Origin: Candidatus Angelobacter sp.
Lineage (GTDB): Bacteria; Acidobacteriota; Terriglobia; Terriglobales; Acidobacteriaceae
Assembly: GCA_025462835.1 (NCBI GenBank)
Contig: JAOAPH010000186.1
Span: forward strand, 1 to 42,907
Direction of reading: 5' to 3'
DNA: 42,907 bases
Positions 21,250 through 29,570 of this stretch are shown piece by piece (positions within the stretch are counted from its first letter, which is position 1; each line of letters starts with the position of its first letter). The notes under the pieces are model-generated. The model did no database searches, was not told the origin of the DNA, and saw nothing but the letters and a program-made list of their open reading frames with translations. A program made the translations under genes and the position numbers.

Positions 21250-23583
21250 GTGCGAATTCTCACCCGATATGTATTGAAAGAAGTGGTGTCGCATGCGGCG
21301 CTTGGCGCCGCAGTGTTCACGTTTGTCATATTCATGAAGAACCTGGGAACGATTCTGGAATTGATCGTCCGGAACAGCGCTCCTCTTCCGAGCGTCGCGG
21401 AACTCTTCTTCTTAACACTACCCACCGCACTCATATACACACTGCCAATGGCGGTGCTGGTTGGGATTCTTATCGGTCTCAGCCGTCTCGCTTCCGACAG
21501 TGAAGTCACCGCCATGCGTGCCAGCGGGATCGGCGCAGGAACCTTTGTCAGTATGATCTCGGTTTTTGCCGTTGCAGTCTGGCTGCTTGCGATAACCAAT
21601 AGTGTCATCGTCGCGCCCCGTTCCGCTGCCGCCCTGGTCCGATTGCAAGACTCGTTAAAGAACTCGCAGGCGTCATTCGCAGTGCAGCCGCGCGTCTTTT
21701 ATGAGAACTTCCCCAATTACGTCCTCTATGTGCAGGACGTAAAGTCTTCCAGCAGTGCGGCTCTATGGAGCAACGTTTTTCTTGCTGACATCCGCAACCC
21801 GGCGGCGCCGAAGATCACCATCGCCGAACGCGCGATAGTGGTAAATGAGGACCACAACACGATTCGCCTGCACCTCATGAACGGGTCGCAGCATGAAAGC
21901 TCGCCACGCTCTCCCGAGCAGTACAACATCACAACCTTTGCTGAAACTGACATTCCCATTGAGATCCCGACAGCCGATTCTCAAAAGCAACGGGAACCGC
22001 CGGCCGCGGAAATGCTCACCACGGAGCTTCTGCGCAAATCTAATGATGGCGGCGCTGAAAAGGGTCGCGATCTCTGGTATCTGACCGAGTTCCATCGCCG
22101 GCTAGCTTTGCCTACAGCCTGCCTCGTGCTGTCGCTGGTTGGAATCCCGCTCGGGTTGTCGTCAAAGAAGGGCGGCAAGTCCACAGGCTTTGTGCTGACG
22201 ATAGTCCTGGTTTTCATTTACTACTTCCTCCTCGCCGCCGGTGTTGCGTTATCTCGCCAAGGCAAGGTCCCGCCCGCGCTCGGGGTGTGGATGGCAAATT
22301 TCGTTTTTGCGATCACCGGGCTCGTGCTGTTGCGCAGAGTCGATTATTCTTCGCTCGAAGTAGGGACACCTATTGCTTCGTTCAAAGCGTGGATCCTCGG
22401 GAAGCTCAATCCGATGGCACCGGAGCCAGTGCAGCGCGAGGAACGCCGAGCTGCGATTCGCGTTCAGCGCGCACCGAGCGGCCCTAACCGGTTCCCTCTG
22501 ATCCTGGACAACTACATCCTTCGGACATTTCTTTCATATTTGGGACTGGTACTCGCATCGTTCATCGTACTGACGCTCGTCTTCACCTTCTTCGAGCTGC
22601 TGGGCGACATCATTCGCAATCGCGTGCCACTCGTCACCGTAGCCGCTTATCTGCTGAATGTAACCCCGTCGATGATTTACGTCATGACGCCGCTGAGCGT
22701 GCTTATTGCGGTACTGGTTACTTTTGGCCTGATGCAGAAGTCGAATGAGCTCACGGCGATGAAGGCCACCGGTATCAGTATTTATCGGGCGATCATTCCG
22801 GTGCTCACGATCGCCGCGGGAATATCGGTGGCGCTGTTTTTCTTTGATCAGTTCTATCTTCCTTACGCTAATACCCGGCAGGAGGCCATCCGCAACAGCA
22901 TCAAGGGAAGGCCTCCGCAGACTTTCATGCGCCCGGACCGCAAGTGGATCTTCGGGGAAAAGGACGTCATCTACTACTATCAGCACTTTGATGCCGAGCA
23001 AAACGAGTTCGCGAATATCTCCGCTTTCCAGTTCGATCCAACAACTTTTTCGATCACGCGCAGGGTGTATGCGACCCGCGCTCATTGGGTGAACGATTTG
23101 AATAAATGGGTCTTCGAGCAAGGCTGGTCCAGAAGATTCAATGGTGCCGTGGTGGACAACTATCGGCAGTTCGATGTAACAACCTTTGCCGAATTTGCAG
23201 AAAACCCAAACTACTTCAAGAAAGAAGTGAAGCAGTCCTCGGAGATGAACTATTCGGAATTGCGGCTCTACATCCAGGACCTTCAGCAGAGCGGGTTTGA
23301 TGTGATCCGTTTGCGAGTGCAACTTCAGAAAAAACTGGCATACCCGTTGATCGCATTGGTCATGGCGATTTTGGCCGTGCCCTTTTCTCTTTCTGCGGGA
23401 AAACGTGGCGCGCTCACCGGGGTAGCCGTTGCCCTGGGCATCGCAGTGATCTATCTGGTGACATCGAATTTCTTTGAAGCACTGGGCAACGTGAATCAGC
23501 TACCGTCTGCATTGGCGGCATGGGCTCCGGACTTGCTTTTCGGACTTGCCGGCGGCTACCTGATCTTCAAAGTCCCAACGTAA
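21250..23583 (+). CDS. lptFG: fused LptF-LptG lipopolysaccharide export permease
   Basis: A 777-residue protein made of two tandem YjgP/YjgQ permease domains. The first (about 1-375) starts VRILTRYVLKEVVSHAALGA and has three helices, a periplasmic beta-jellyroll and three more helices (LSLVGIPLGLSSKKGGKS). A basic, proline-rich linker (about 376-412) leads to the second (413-777), starting NRFPLILDNYILRTFLSYLG. It repeats the design, with FVMPYAN-like FYLPYANTRQEA and AVPFSLSAGKRG. In E. coli LptF and LptG are separate proteins pairing with LptB2 to extract LPS. Here one chain supplies both. GTG 21250 fits the family start; ATG 21217 is an alternative. No lptB or lptC is adjacent. It heads the operon through 27209. 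Confidence 0.93.
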   Translation: MRILTRYVLKEVVSHAALGAAVFTFVIFMKNLGTILELIVRNSAPLPSVAELFFLTLPTALIYTLPMAVLVGILIGLSRLASDSEVTAMRASGIGAGTFVSMISVFAVAVWLLAITNSVIVAPRSAAALVRLQDSLKNSQASFAVQPRVFYENFPNYVLYVQDVKSSSSAALWSNVFLADIRNPAAPKITIAERAIVVNEDHNTIRLHLMNGSQHESSPRSPEQYNITTFAETDIPIEIPTADSQKQREPPAAEMLTTELLRKSNDGGAEKGRDLWYLTEFHRRLALPTACLVLSLVGIPLGLSSKKGGKSTGFVLTIVLVFIYYFLLAAGVALSRQGKVPPALGVWMANFVFAITGLVLLRRVDYSSLEVGTPIASFKAWILGKLNPMAPEPVQREERRAAIRVQRAPSGPNRFPLILDNYILRTFLSYLGLVLASFIVLTLVFTFFELLGDIIRNRVPLVTVAAYLLNVTPSMIYVMTPLSVLIAVLVTFGLMQKSNELTAMKATGISIYRAIIPVLTIAAGISVALFFFDQFYLPYANTRQEAIRNSIKGRPPQTFMRPDRKWIFGEKDVIYYYQHFDAEQNEFANISAFQFDPTTFSITRRVYATRAHWVNDLNKWVFEQGWSRRFNGAVVDNYRQFDVTTFAEFAENPNYFKKEVKQSSEMNYSELRLYIQDLQQSGFDVIRLRVQLQKKLAYPLIALVMAILAVPFSLSAGKRGALTGVAVALGIAVIYLVTSNFFEALGNVNQLPSALAAWAPDLLFGLAGGYLIFKVPT

Positions 23584-23638
23584 ACTCAGGTTGACGAAAA
23601 CTGCACCCGCGCATTTCAGCTATCATCTAATCAGATTC

Positions 23639-25432
23639 ATGCTGAAGCGCTTAAAGCCACTGGCTCCCTATTTATGGAAGTATCGGGTTCCCTTCTTTTT
23701 CGGGGGGCTCTCTGTATTGCTCACCAATGGAATCTGGGTACTCTTTCCGCAGGTGATCCGCCGCGCCGTTGACGACCTCAACTCCGGAGTCACCCGGCAT
23801 AAGCTCATCGTTTATTCGATGGCCATCCTTGCTGTCGCACTCGCCAAAGGAGTTTTCCAGTTCCTGACCCGATGGATACTGATCGGCATCTCGCGCGACA
23901 TCGAATTCGACTTGCGCAATGACCTGTTCACGCATTTGGAATCGCTCTCCTACGATTACTATCAGCGCACCCGCACCGGCGACATCATGGCGCGCACCAC
24001 CAACGACTTGAACGCCGTGCGCCAGATGATCGGCCCAGCGATCATGTACTCAGCGAACACCGTTGTGTTCACTGCTGGCGCTCTCGCATTCATGATGGCG
24101 ATCAGCCCGAAACTGACGGTTTACGCATTTCTTCCACTGCCACTAGTCAGCATCCTCATTCAATATTTTGGCCGGCGTATCCACGAACGGTTTGAGCGCA
24201 TTCAGGCCATGTTCTCTGACATTTCTGCCCGGGCACAGGAAAACTTCTCAGGTGCGCGAGTCATACGCGCTTACGTTCAAGAGTCTGCCGAAGCGGCCTC
24301 GTTTGAGACTTCAAATCGCGAATACATCGCCCGCAGTCTCAAACTTGTCCAACTCATGGGCATGCTCTTCCCGACGCTGCAAACGCTCTTGGGGTTCGCC
24401 GTCGTTCTTTTGCTATGGCTTGGTGGACGAGAGGTGCTGCTTGGCCACATTACGCCGGGCGATTTCGTCGCATTCAACTTCTACATGGTCCAACTCACCT
24501 GGCCCATCATCGCGCTTGGTTGGGTGATCAACCTCTACCAGCGTGGAACCGCTTCTATGGGACGCATCAACGAAATCATTCTGGAAAGGCCGACTATCGC
24601 TGACAATGCGATCTCCCCTGACTTGAGCGGCACTGAAGTAGAGATACGCGGCGAGATTGAATTTCGCAACCTCAATTTCGGCTTCAACGATGGGGGAGCA
24701 TCGGCTTCTTCAAACGGCGGAGGGACGGACAATCAAGTTTTGAAGAACATCAACCTGATTATTCCTGCCGGATCCAGCCTCGCTATCGTAGGCCCAACGG
24801 GTTCGGGAAAGACGTCGCTGGTGAATCTGATACCGCGTATTTATGACGCGCCCTCGCGGGGAAGCCTGCTTATCGATGGGCGGCCGATCACGGATTATCC
24901 ACTCGCGACATTGCGCCGCAATATCGGATTTGTCCCGCAAGAGACTTTTCTTTTCAGTGATACCATTCGCCAGAACATTTCGTTCGGTGTTGAACACGCT
25001 TCCGATGCTGAAGTCCGCTCCGCCGCTGAAGGGGCCAGCATTGCCAATGACATTGAAGATTTTCCTGACAAATACGATACCGTGGTGGGAGAACGCGGTA
25101 TCACCCTAAGCGGCGGACAAAAGCAGCGTACCGCCATCGCCCGCGCTATCATTCGCAATCCGCGCATCCTGGTCCTTGATGACGCCCTTGCCAGTGTCGA
25201 CACCTACACGGAAGAGAAGATCCTCAACCATCTACGCGAAGTCATGCATGGCCGTACTACGATCTTGATCTCACATCGAGTCTCAACGGTCAGGAATGCC
25301 GACCGGATCGCCGTGCTTCACGGCGGTGAGATCGTCGAATACGGCACTCACGATCAATTGATCGAACGTGAGGGCTACTACACGGATCTATACAACAAGC
25401 AATTGTTGGAAGAAGAATTAGCGCGAGTGTAG
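23639..25432 (+). CDS. ABC exporter, MsbA/MdlA-like half transporter with degenerate Walker B
   Basis: A 597-residue export half-transporter: six membrane helices (about 20-310) then an ATPase domain. Motifs are Walker A GPTGSGKT (385-392), Q-loop FVPQETFLFSD, signature LSGGQ (490-494) and H-loop ISHRVSTV. Walker B is ILVLDDALASVDT (510-522): the residue after the Walker B aspartate is D515 where active exporters carry glutamate. That substitution marks the degenerate half of heterodimers such as BmrC or TM287, and resembles MdlA. It could flip lipids (an MsbA role is suggested by lptFG next to it) or drugs. The start ATG 23639 is preferred to TTG 23591 on family length. It lies 55 bases after lptFG and 12 before the methyltransferase. 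Confidence 0.92.
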   Translation: MLKRLKPLAPYLWKYRVPFFFGGLSVLLTNGIWVLFPQVIRRAVDDLNSGVTRHKLIVYSMAILAVALAKGVFQFLTRWILIGISRDIEFDLRNDLFTHLESLSYDYYQRTRTGDIMARTTNDLNAVRQMIGPAIMYSANTVVFTAGALAFMMAISPKLTVYAFLPLPLVSILIQYFGRRIHERFERIQAMFSDISARAQENFSGARVIRAYVQESAEAASFETSNREYIARSLKLVQLMGMLFPTLQTLLGFAVVLLLWLGGREVLLGHITPGDFVAFNFYMVQLTWPIIALGWVINLYQRGTASMGRINEIILERPTIADNAISPDLSGTEVEIRGEIEFRNLNFGFNDGGASASSNGGGTDNQVLKNINLIIPAGSSLAIVGPTGSGKTSLVNLIPRIYDAPSRGSLLIDGRPITDYPLATLRRNIGFVPQETFLFSDTIRQNISFGVEHASDAEVRSAAEGASIANDIEDFPDKYDTVVGERGITLSGGQKQRTAIARAIIRNPRILVLDDALASVDTYTEEKILNHLREVMHGRTTILISHRVSTVRNADRIAVLHGGEIVEYGTHDQLIEREGYYTDLYNKQLLEEELARV

Positions 25433-25444
25433 CAGTGATTTTGT

Positions 25445-26128
25445 ATGAAGCGTGTCGTCACTACCGAATTGCTGGACGCCGATCAGGGCACCCCGGAAGA
25501 GGTAGCCGGATCGCTTGCAGATCTGCGCTGGCTTAACCGATATTTCGGCGGGCTAAGCACAACAACCAAACTGCTCGCCCACGTGGCAATGACCGCTCGC
25601 CTCAAGCAGATGAGCTTCCTTGATGTTGCCGGTGCCTCCGGTGATGTTGCGCTTGCGGCGCAAGCACACTTGAAGGAGCGCGCAGTTGACTTGGAGGTTG
25701 CGGTTCTAGATCGCTCTGCCGTGCACCTGCCCAAGTCGCAGGGTACAAACGGTACGGCTGCAATCGTCGGAGATGCTCTCAATATCCCATTCGACGATGG
25801 TTCATTTGATGTGGTGGGAAGTGCGCTCTTCCTTCACCATCTGGAACCCGAGGAAATTGTACGATTCACTAACGAAGCCCTGCGCGTGTGCCGATACGCA
25901 GTCATCATGAATGATCTACGCAGGGACCCGATTCACCTGGCCACTGCATACGCTGGAATTCCTGTCTATCGCAGCCGAATCACATCCAATGACGCTCCCG
26001 CTTCGGTTCGTAACGCATACACGCCGGAAGAAATGCGCGAGGTACTTCGAAAGACAAATGCTGGCAGGGTCGAGTTCAGCCGTCATTACTTCTTCCGCAT
26101 GGGAATCGTGATGTGGAAACATGCCTGA
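25445..26128 (+). CDS. SAM-dependent methyltransferase (UbiE-like)
   Basis: A 227-residue class I methyltransferase. SAM-binding motif I is FLDVAGASGDVAL (residues 58-70), motif II includes LEVAVLDRS, and GDALNIPFDDGSFDVVGSALFLHHLE (split over about 110-135) is the typical post-I/III region of small-molecule or quinone methyltransferases. The C-terminal domain has AYTPEEMREVL and FSRHYFFRMG. The substrate is unknown. The start overlaps nothing upstream (12-base gap from the ABC gene), but the stop lies eight bases inside the flavoprotein gene. In other bacteria such methyltransferase-flavoprotein pairs accompany type III polyketide synthases; none is present here. Confidence 0.88.
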   Translation: MKRVVTTELLDADQGTPEEVAGSLADLRWLNRYFGGLSTTTKLLAHVAMTARLKQMSFLDVAGASGDVALAAQAHLKERAVDLEVAVLDRSAVHLPKSQGTNGTAAIVGDALNIPFDDGSFDVVGSALFLHHLEPEEIVRFTNEALRVCRYAVIMNDLRRDPIHLATAYAGIPVYRSRITSNDAPASVRNAYTPEEMREVLRKTNAGRVEFSRHYFFRMGIVMWKHA

Positions 26129-27209
26129 ACTTTATGACCTTGCAGTCATCGGAGGAGGCCCCGCCGGATCTGCGGCAGCAATCACCGCCCGCCGCGCAGG
26201 CGCAAAGGTCCTGCTCGTCGATCGATCCAGATTCCCCCGCCAGAAGGTCTGTGGCGAGTTTGTCTCCTCGGAAGCGTTGGAGCTGCTTCGAAAGTTATTG
26301 AGCCAGGAATTCGGGACGCGTTTACTTGAGTCGTCCGTATCAATCACATCGGCCAGAATTTTCTTGGATGGCCGAATCGTCACTGCACGAATTCGTCCTG
26401 CCGCGAAGAGCATTCCCCGTTTCGACATGGATGATGCACTTTGGTCCTCAGCGGCAGACATCGGAGCACACGCCCATGAACAAACAAGTATCCAGAGCAT
26501 CGAGGGCGACGGCCCCTTTGAAGTGCGCACGAGCGGCGGCTCCTATTCAGCGCGATCTGTCATCAATGCGAGTGGCCGCTGGTCAAATCTGGCGAATGCG
26601 GGAGTTCCCGACGGGCCGAAATGGATCGGCGTGAAGGCGCATTTTGCCGAGGACAAGCCATCGCAATCGGTAGACCTCTACTTCTCTCATGCTGGCTACT
26701 GCGGGGTACAACCAGTCAGCGCTACAGAGGTCAACGTCTGTGCGATGGTTCGCGCCGACATCGCTTCCAATCTGCCTGTGCTATTCAACTGCGAGAACCG
26801 CTTGCGCGAGCGCAGCGCTGGATGGAAACAAGTGACAGAGACCGTCAGCACGTCGCCTCTGATCTTCCGAGATCCCACGCCGCTGTATGGAAATATTCTC
26901 CTGACCGGCGATGCAGCAGGATTCATCGATCCATTCGTTGGCGACGGCATTTCCATGGCACTGCACAGCGGCAGCATGGCGGCTTCGTCGTTGATCGGGT
27001 TCTTCGATGGAAGTCGCTCTCTGCAAGACGCAGCGCAGGACTATGCAGACGTATACAGACGGAAGCTGCTCCCCGCCTTCCGCAACGCTGCCCGGGTACG
27101 CAAGATCGTCTCCGCGCCGTTGGTTCTCCGGAGCGTAGCGCTAGCAGCGATGAGTTTTCCAGGATTGGCAGAATTTTTGCTGAATAAAACGCGGGCAAGA
27201 GTCGGCTGA
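26121..27209 (+). CDS. FAD-dependent oxidoreductase, geranylgeranyl-reductase-like
   Basis: A 362-residue flavoprotein of the PHBH/geranylgeranyl reductase superfamily. The N-terminal dinucleotide motif is DLAVIGGGPAGSAAAITARRAG, with GGGPAG at 11-16. A conserved RFPRQKVCGEFVSS segment follows, then the second FAD motif GDAAGFIDPFVGDGIS at about 263-278. Members reduce isoprenoid double bonds or hydroxylate aromatic or quinone-like substrates; the substrate here is unknown. ATG 26121 lies within the preceding methyltransferase gene, so the two are translated together and probably act in one pathway. It is the last gene of the lptFG operon; its stop abuts the stop of the convergent gene with no base between. 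Confidence 0.88.
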   Translation: MPELYDLAVIGGGPAGSAAAITARRAGAKVLLVDRSRFPRQKVCGEFVSSEALELLRKLLSQEFGTRLLESSVSITSARIFLDGRIVTARIRPAAKSIPRFDMDDALWSSAADIGAHAHEQTSIQSIEGDGPFEVRTSGGSYSARSVINASGRWSNLANAGVPDGPKWIGVKAHFAEDKPSQSVDLYFSHAGYCGVQPVSATEVNVCAMVRADIASNLPVLFNCENRLRERSAGWKQVTETVSTSPLIFRDPTPLYGNILLTGDAAGFIDPFVGDGISMALHSGSMAASSLIGFFDGSRSLQDAAQDYADVYRRKLLPAFRNAARVRKIVSAPLVLRSVALAAMSFPGLAEFLLNKTRARVG

Positions 27210-27872
27210 TTACCGAACAACCAGGACTTCTCGCACGTTGTCGCGGGCGAGGAAGAATTTGATATTGGAATAATCACGGAAGAGGTTTTCAATGTGCCGA
27301 TTATTGAAAACACGTTGCAGCCGGAACTGCGGGCCCCGTTGCAGATCGAGCGAATCTTTGCCCGCAATGTGGTAGCGATAGTATGGCGCGTCCGGGCCAG
27401 CATCACGAGTGTGGAAGAACGCCAGCAGCACCCCACCCGGCTTGATCACCGATGAAAGACGCTCCACCATCGCTTTGACCAGCGATTCGTGCAGGTAGTC
27501 AGGGATGTCCCACGCAATCACGGCGTCAAACTGTTGCCCGTTGTATTTCAGATTCTCATTGAGGAAGCTTTCCAGGTTCACGCTGGTGGAGCCGTCTTCA
27601 TTCTTGGCTACGAAAGTCGGATCCATCGAGGCCAGCAGCACATCCTCGTTATAGACACGATGACCCAGTCCGGTAAGATGCGCGATGTTTTGCGGCGAAG
27701 TTGGGCCGAGGTCAAGGATGCAAAGGTTCTCCTGGCCAGCCAGCATCTTGGTAAGTTCATTCAATCCGCTGGAGTGCCTCTTGGCGCGAACCTCGGTGAC
27801 ATCATGGGAAAGCTCACCATTCCTTGCTTCACCCCGAAATAATCTGAAAAAGTTCTGTGCGACTGAAACCAT
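27210..27872 (-). CDS. SAM-dependent methyltransferase-like protein
   Basis: A 220-residue protein with a class I methyltransferase fold. Motif I is ILDLGPTSPQNIAHL, in which the usual glycine-rich loop is altered. FDAVIAWDIPDYLHESLV with VIKPGGVLLAFFHT fits motifs post-II and III. An RLQR and RDYSNIKFFLARDNVREVLV tail ends it. Substrate unknown, and the altered SAM loop leaves room for a non-catalytic role. ATG 27872 is preferred over the adjacent GTG 27875. It follows the bactofilin gene by 26 bases on the same strand, so the two probably form an operon; a link to cell-shape or envelope modification is inference. Confidence 0.82.
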   Translation of the reverse strand: MVSVAQNFFRLFRGEARNGELSHDVTEVRAKRHSSGLNELTKMLAGQENLCILDLGPTSPQNIAHLTGLGHRVYNEDVLLASMDPTFVAKNEDGSTSVNLESFLNENLKYNGQQFDAVIAWDIPDYLHESLVKAMVERLSSVIKPGGVLLAFFHTRDAGPDAPYYRYHIAGKDSLDLQRGPQFRLQRVFNNRHIENLFRDYSNIKFFLARDNVREVLVVR

Positions 27873-27898
27873 CACTCGTAAATTTCAACCTCTAAAAT

Positions 27899-28486
27899 CT
27901 AATATTTCTTTTCTTGGATCAGCGAAGCTTGCGGTGAGAAACCCGAATCACTCGATCCGATAGCTGAAGTCGACACTGCAGCCGCAAATGCCTTCGGCGC
28001 CTCTTTTACGGCTGGCGCAGCGGGCTTTCCATCCTTCTTGATGTCGATTGCACCTTTGAAAAATGCGCCGTCCTCGATAACGATACGTTGCGTCGAGATG
28101 TCGCCCATCAATACAGCGGAACGTTTTAGTTCCACTCGCTCAGTCCCGTGAATGTTGCCGTCCACCTTCCCGTGTACAACAACATCTCTTGCCTTCACAT
28201 TTGCGCGTACCCGTCCATGTGGACCGATCGTGAGGCTGTGTTCCTGCAGATCGATACTGCCTTCTACTTCGCCATCAAGGTACAGATCTTCACTACCGGA
28301 AAGTTCGCCCTTCACCAACACCGATTTCCCAATGTGCGCAACATCGGCTCGAAAATTATCTCCCTGCTTAAATGGTTCCATCGAGCGGGTCTCCTTCTTG
28401 ATCTCCGGCGTATTGGTTGTCGATGATGTGGATGGCGCTGTAGGCGTGAGTGGGGTAGGTCTCTCTTCTTTAGCAGATTTCCACAT
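27899..28486 (-). CDS. bactofilin (polymer-forming cytoskeletal protein)
   Basis: Bactofilins polymerise without nucleotides into filaments that localise cell-wall or polar proteins. The 195-residue protein has a disordered Thr/Pro-rich N-terminus (about 1-38) and a right-handed beta-helix (about 45-150). The helix shows hexad-like turns: IGKSVLVKGELSGSEDLYLDG, LTIGPHGRVRANVKA, VVVHGKVDGNI and VELKRSAVLMGDI. A flexible Ala/Ser-rich C-terminal tail follows. The start ATG 28486 has GGAGA seven bases upstream; a further in-frame ATG at 28513 is less likely. A good promoter lies at 28585-28613. Confidence 0.93.
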   Translation of the reverse strand: MWKSAKEERPTPLTPTAPSTSSTTNTPEIKKETRSMEPFKQGDNFRADVAHIGKSVLVKGELSGSEDLYLDGEVEGSIDLQEHSLTIGPHGRVRANVKARDVVVHGKVDGNIHGTERVELKRSAVLMGDISTQRIVIEDGAFFKGAIDIKKDGKPAAPAVKEAPKAFAAAVSTSAIGSSDSGFSPQASLIQEKKY

Positions 28487-28584
28487 TTGAGAATCTCCGA
28501 TACCAGTGCGCATCCAGTTTTTGGTAGCCTCGCCTGAGTGCCCCGTTAAGGCTGCAAAGTACCGGATGAGAATAGGTTACGGAG

Positions 28585-28613
28585 AATATACTTAACCCCG
28601 GGCGAACCTGCAA
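28585..28613 (-). promoter_or_regulatory. sigma70-type promoter of the bactofilin gene
   Basis: Read on the minus strand: TTGCAG (28613-28608), 17-base spacer, TATATT (28590-28585). This is one of the best promoter matches in the window and implies a leader of about 90 bases. Confidence 0.55.
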
Positions 28614-28711
28614 TGAGGTTTTTGTATCATTTTGCGATTTTTATCCACAAGAACCAAGTTGCACATTATCCAGTGCAATTGCCTGAGACGTTAGCTAATC
28701 AGTGAGCGGGA

Positions 28712-28717
28712 TACAAT
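28712..28717 (+). promoter_or_regulatory. -10 box of the PHP phosphatase gene, possibly leaderless
   Basis: TACAAT ends six bases before ATG 28724, so transcription would start at or next to the start codon. No Shine-Dalgarno sequence precedes the ATG, consistent with a leaderless transcript. Confidence 0.4.
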
Positions 28718-28723
28718 TACTTC

Positions 28724-29458
28724 ATGGTTGACGTCCATTGTCATATTCTTCCCAACGTTGATGATGGCTCAAAGAGTTGGGAAATGTCGGAAGAGATGTG
28801 CCGCGTCGCCGTGAAAGACGGGATCCGACACATCGTTTGCACTCCACACGCCAACGATGATTATCGTTACGACCGTCCCCAACTTCAGCTTGCCCTTCAG
28901 CAGCTAAAAAAAATCGCAGGCGCCAATCTGACCTTCAGCCTCGGCTGCGACTTCCATTTCTCTTACGACAATATCCAGCTCGCGCTAGAAGACCCTGACA
29001 AATTCGTGATCAGCGGTACTGACTACCTACTGGTCGAATTCAGCGATTACGCGATCTCACCTGCTATCACCGACTCGCTGATGCGTTTTGCCGCAATGGG
29101 CATCCGTCCAGTGATCACGCATCCTGAAAGAAACCTGATGATGCAACGATCTCCCGATCACGTGATCCGGTTTGCCGAAAATAATTGCGTCATCCAAGTC
29201 ACCGCGAATTCGTTGACTGGGCATTGGGGCGAGGGGCCGAAGAAGATGGCGCGCTGGTTGCTCGATCACGATGCGGTGCACGTCATAGCCTCTGACGCGC
29301 ACGACCCAAGTTTTCGTCCTCCTATACTGTCCAAAGCTTACGACGTGGTTGCGGAGGCGTACGACGATGATTTGGCCCGCGCATTGGTCGATGACAATCC
29401 TGCCGCTATCGTCCGTGGCCTGCCACTTCCCTATTTTCCTCAGCCCTTGAAGAAATAA
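28724..29458 (+). CDS. PHP-domain tyrosine-protein phosphatase, CpsB/YwqE-like
   Basis: A 244-residue metal-dependent phosphatase of the PHP superfamily. It begins MVDVHCHILPNVDDGSKSW, the signature of CpsB/YwqE-type capsule-regulating tyrosine phosphatases, with metal ligands H5 and H7. Further ligands are in VCTPHAND (about 40-47), ITHPERN (about 132-138) and VIASDAHD (about 189-196). Such enzymes dephosphorylate bacterial tyrosine kinases that control exopolysaccharide export; no kinase gene is adjacent. It is followed by a hairpin over its stop codon and then the hybrid kinase, probably a separate unit. Confidence 0.92.
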   Translation: MVDVHCHILPNVDDGSKSWEMSEEMCRVAVKDGIRHIVCTPHANDDYRYDRPQLQLALQQLKKIAGANLTFSLGCDFHFSYDNIQLALEDPDKFVISGTDYLLVEFSDYAISPAITDSLMRFAAMGIRPVITHPERNLMMQRSPDHVIRFAENNCVIQVTANSLTGHWGEGPKKMARWLLDHDAVHVIASDAHDPSFRPPILSKAYDVVAEAYDDDLARALVDDNPAAIVRGLPLPYFPQPLKK

Positions 29459-29480
29459 CTGCTCAATGCAGCAGTTATTT
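29453..29480. terminator. 11-bp inverted repeat over the PHP stop codon
   Basis: AAATAACTGCT (29453-29463), loop CAATGC, AGCAGTTATTT (29470-29480). Perfect arms flanked by A and T runs suit a weak bidirectional terminator, though the stem is AT-rich. Confidence 0.45.
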
Positions 29481-29570
29481 GCGTTTCCAACAGAGGGGAA
29501 ATGGGATATAAAACGGTATCCTCAATTCCCCCTGAATACACAGCCGTAAAAAGCCCTGAGGAGGGCCCTG

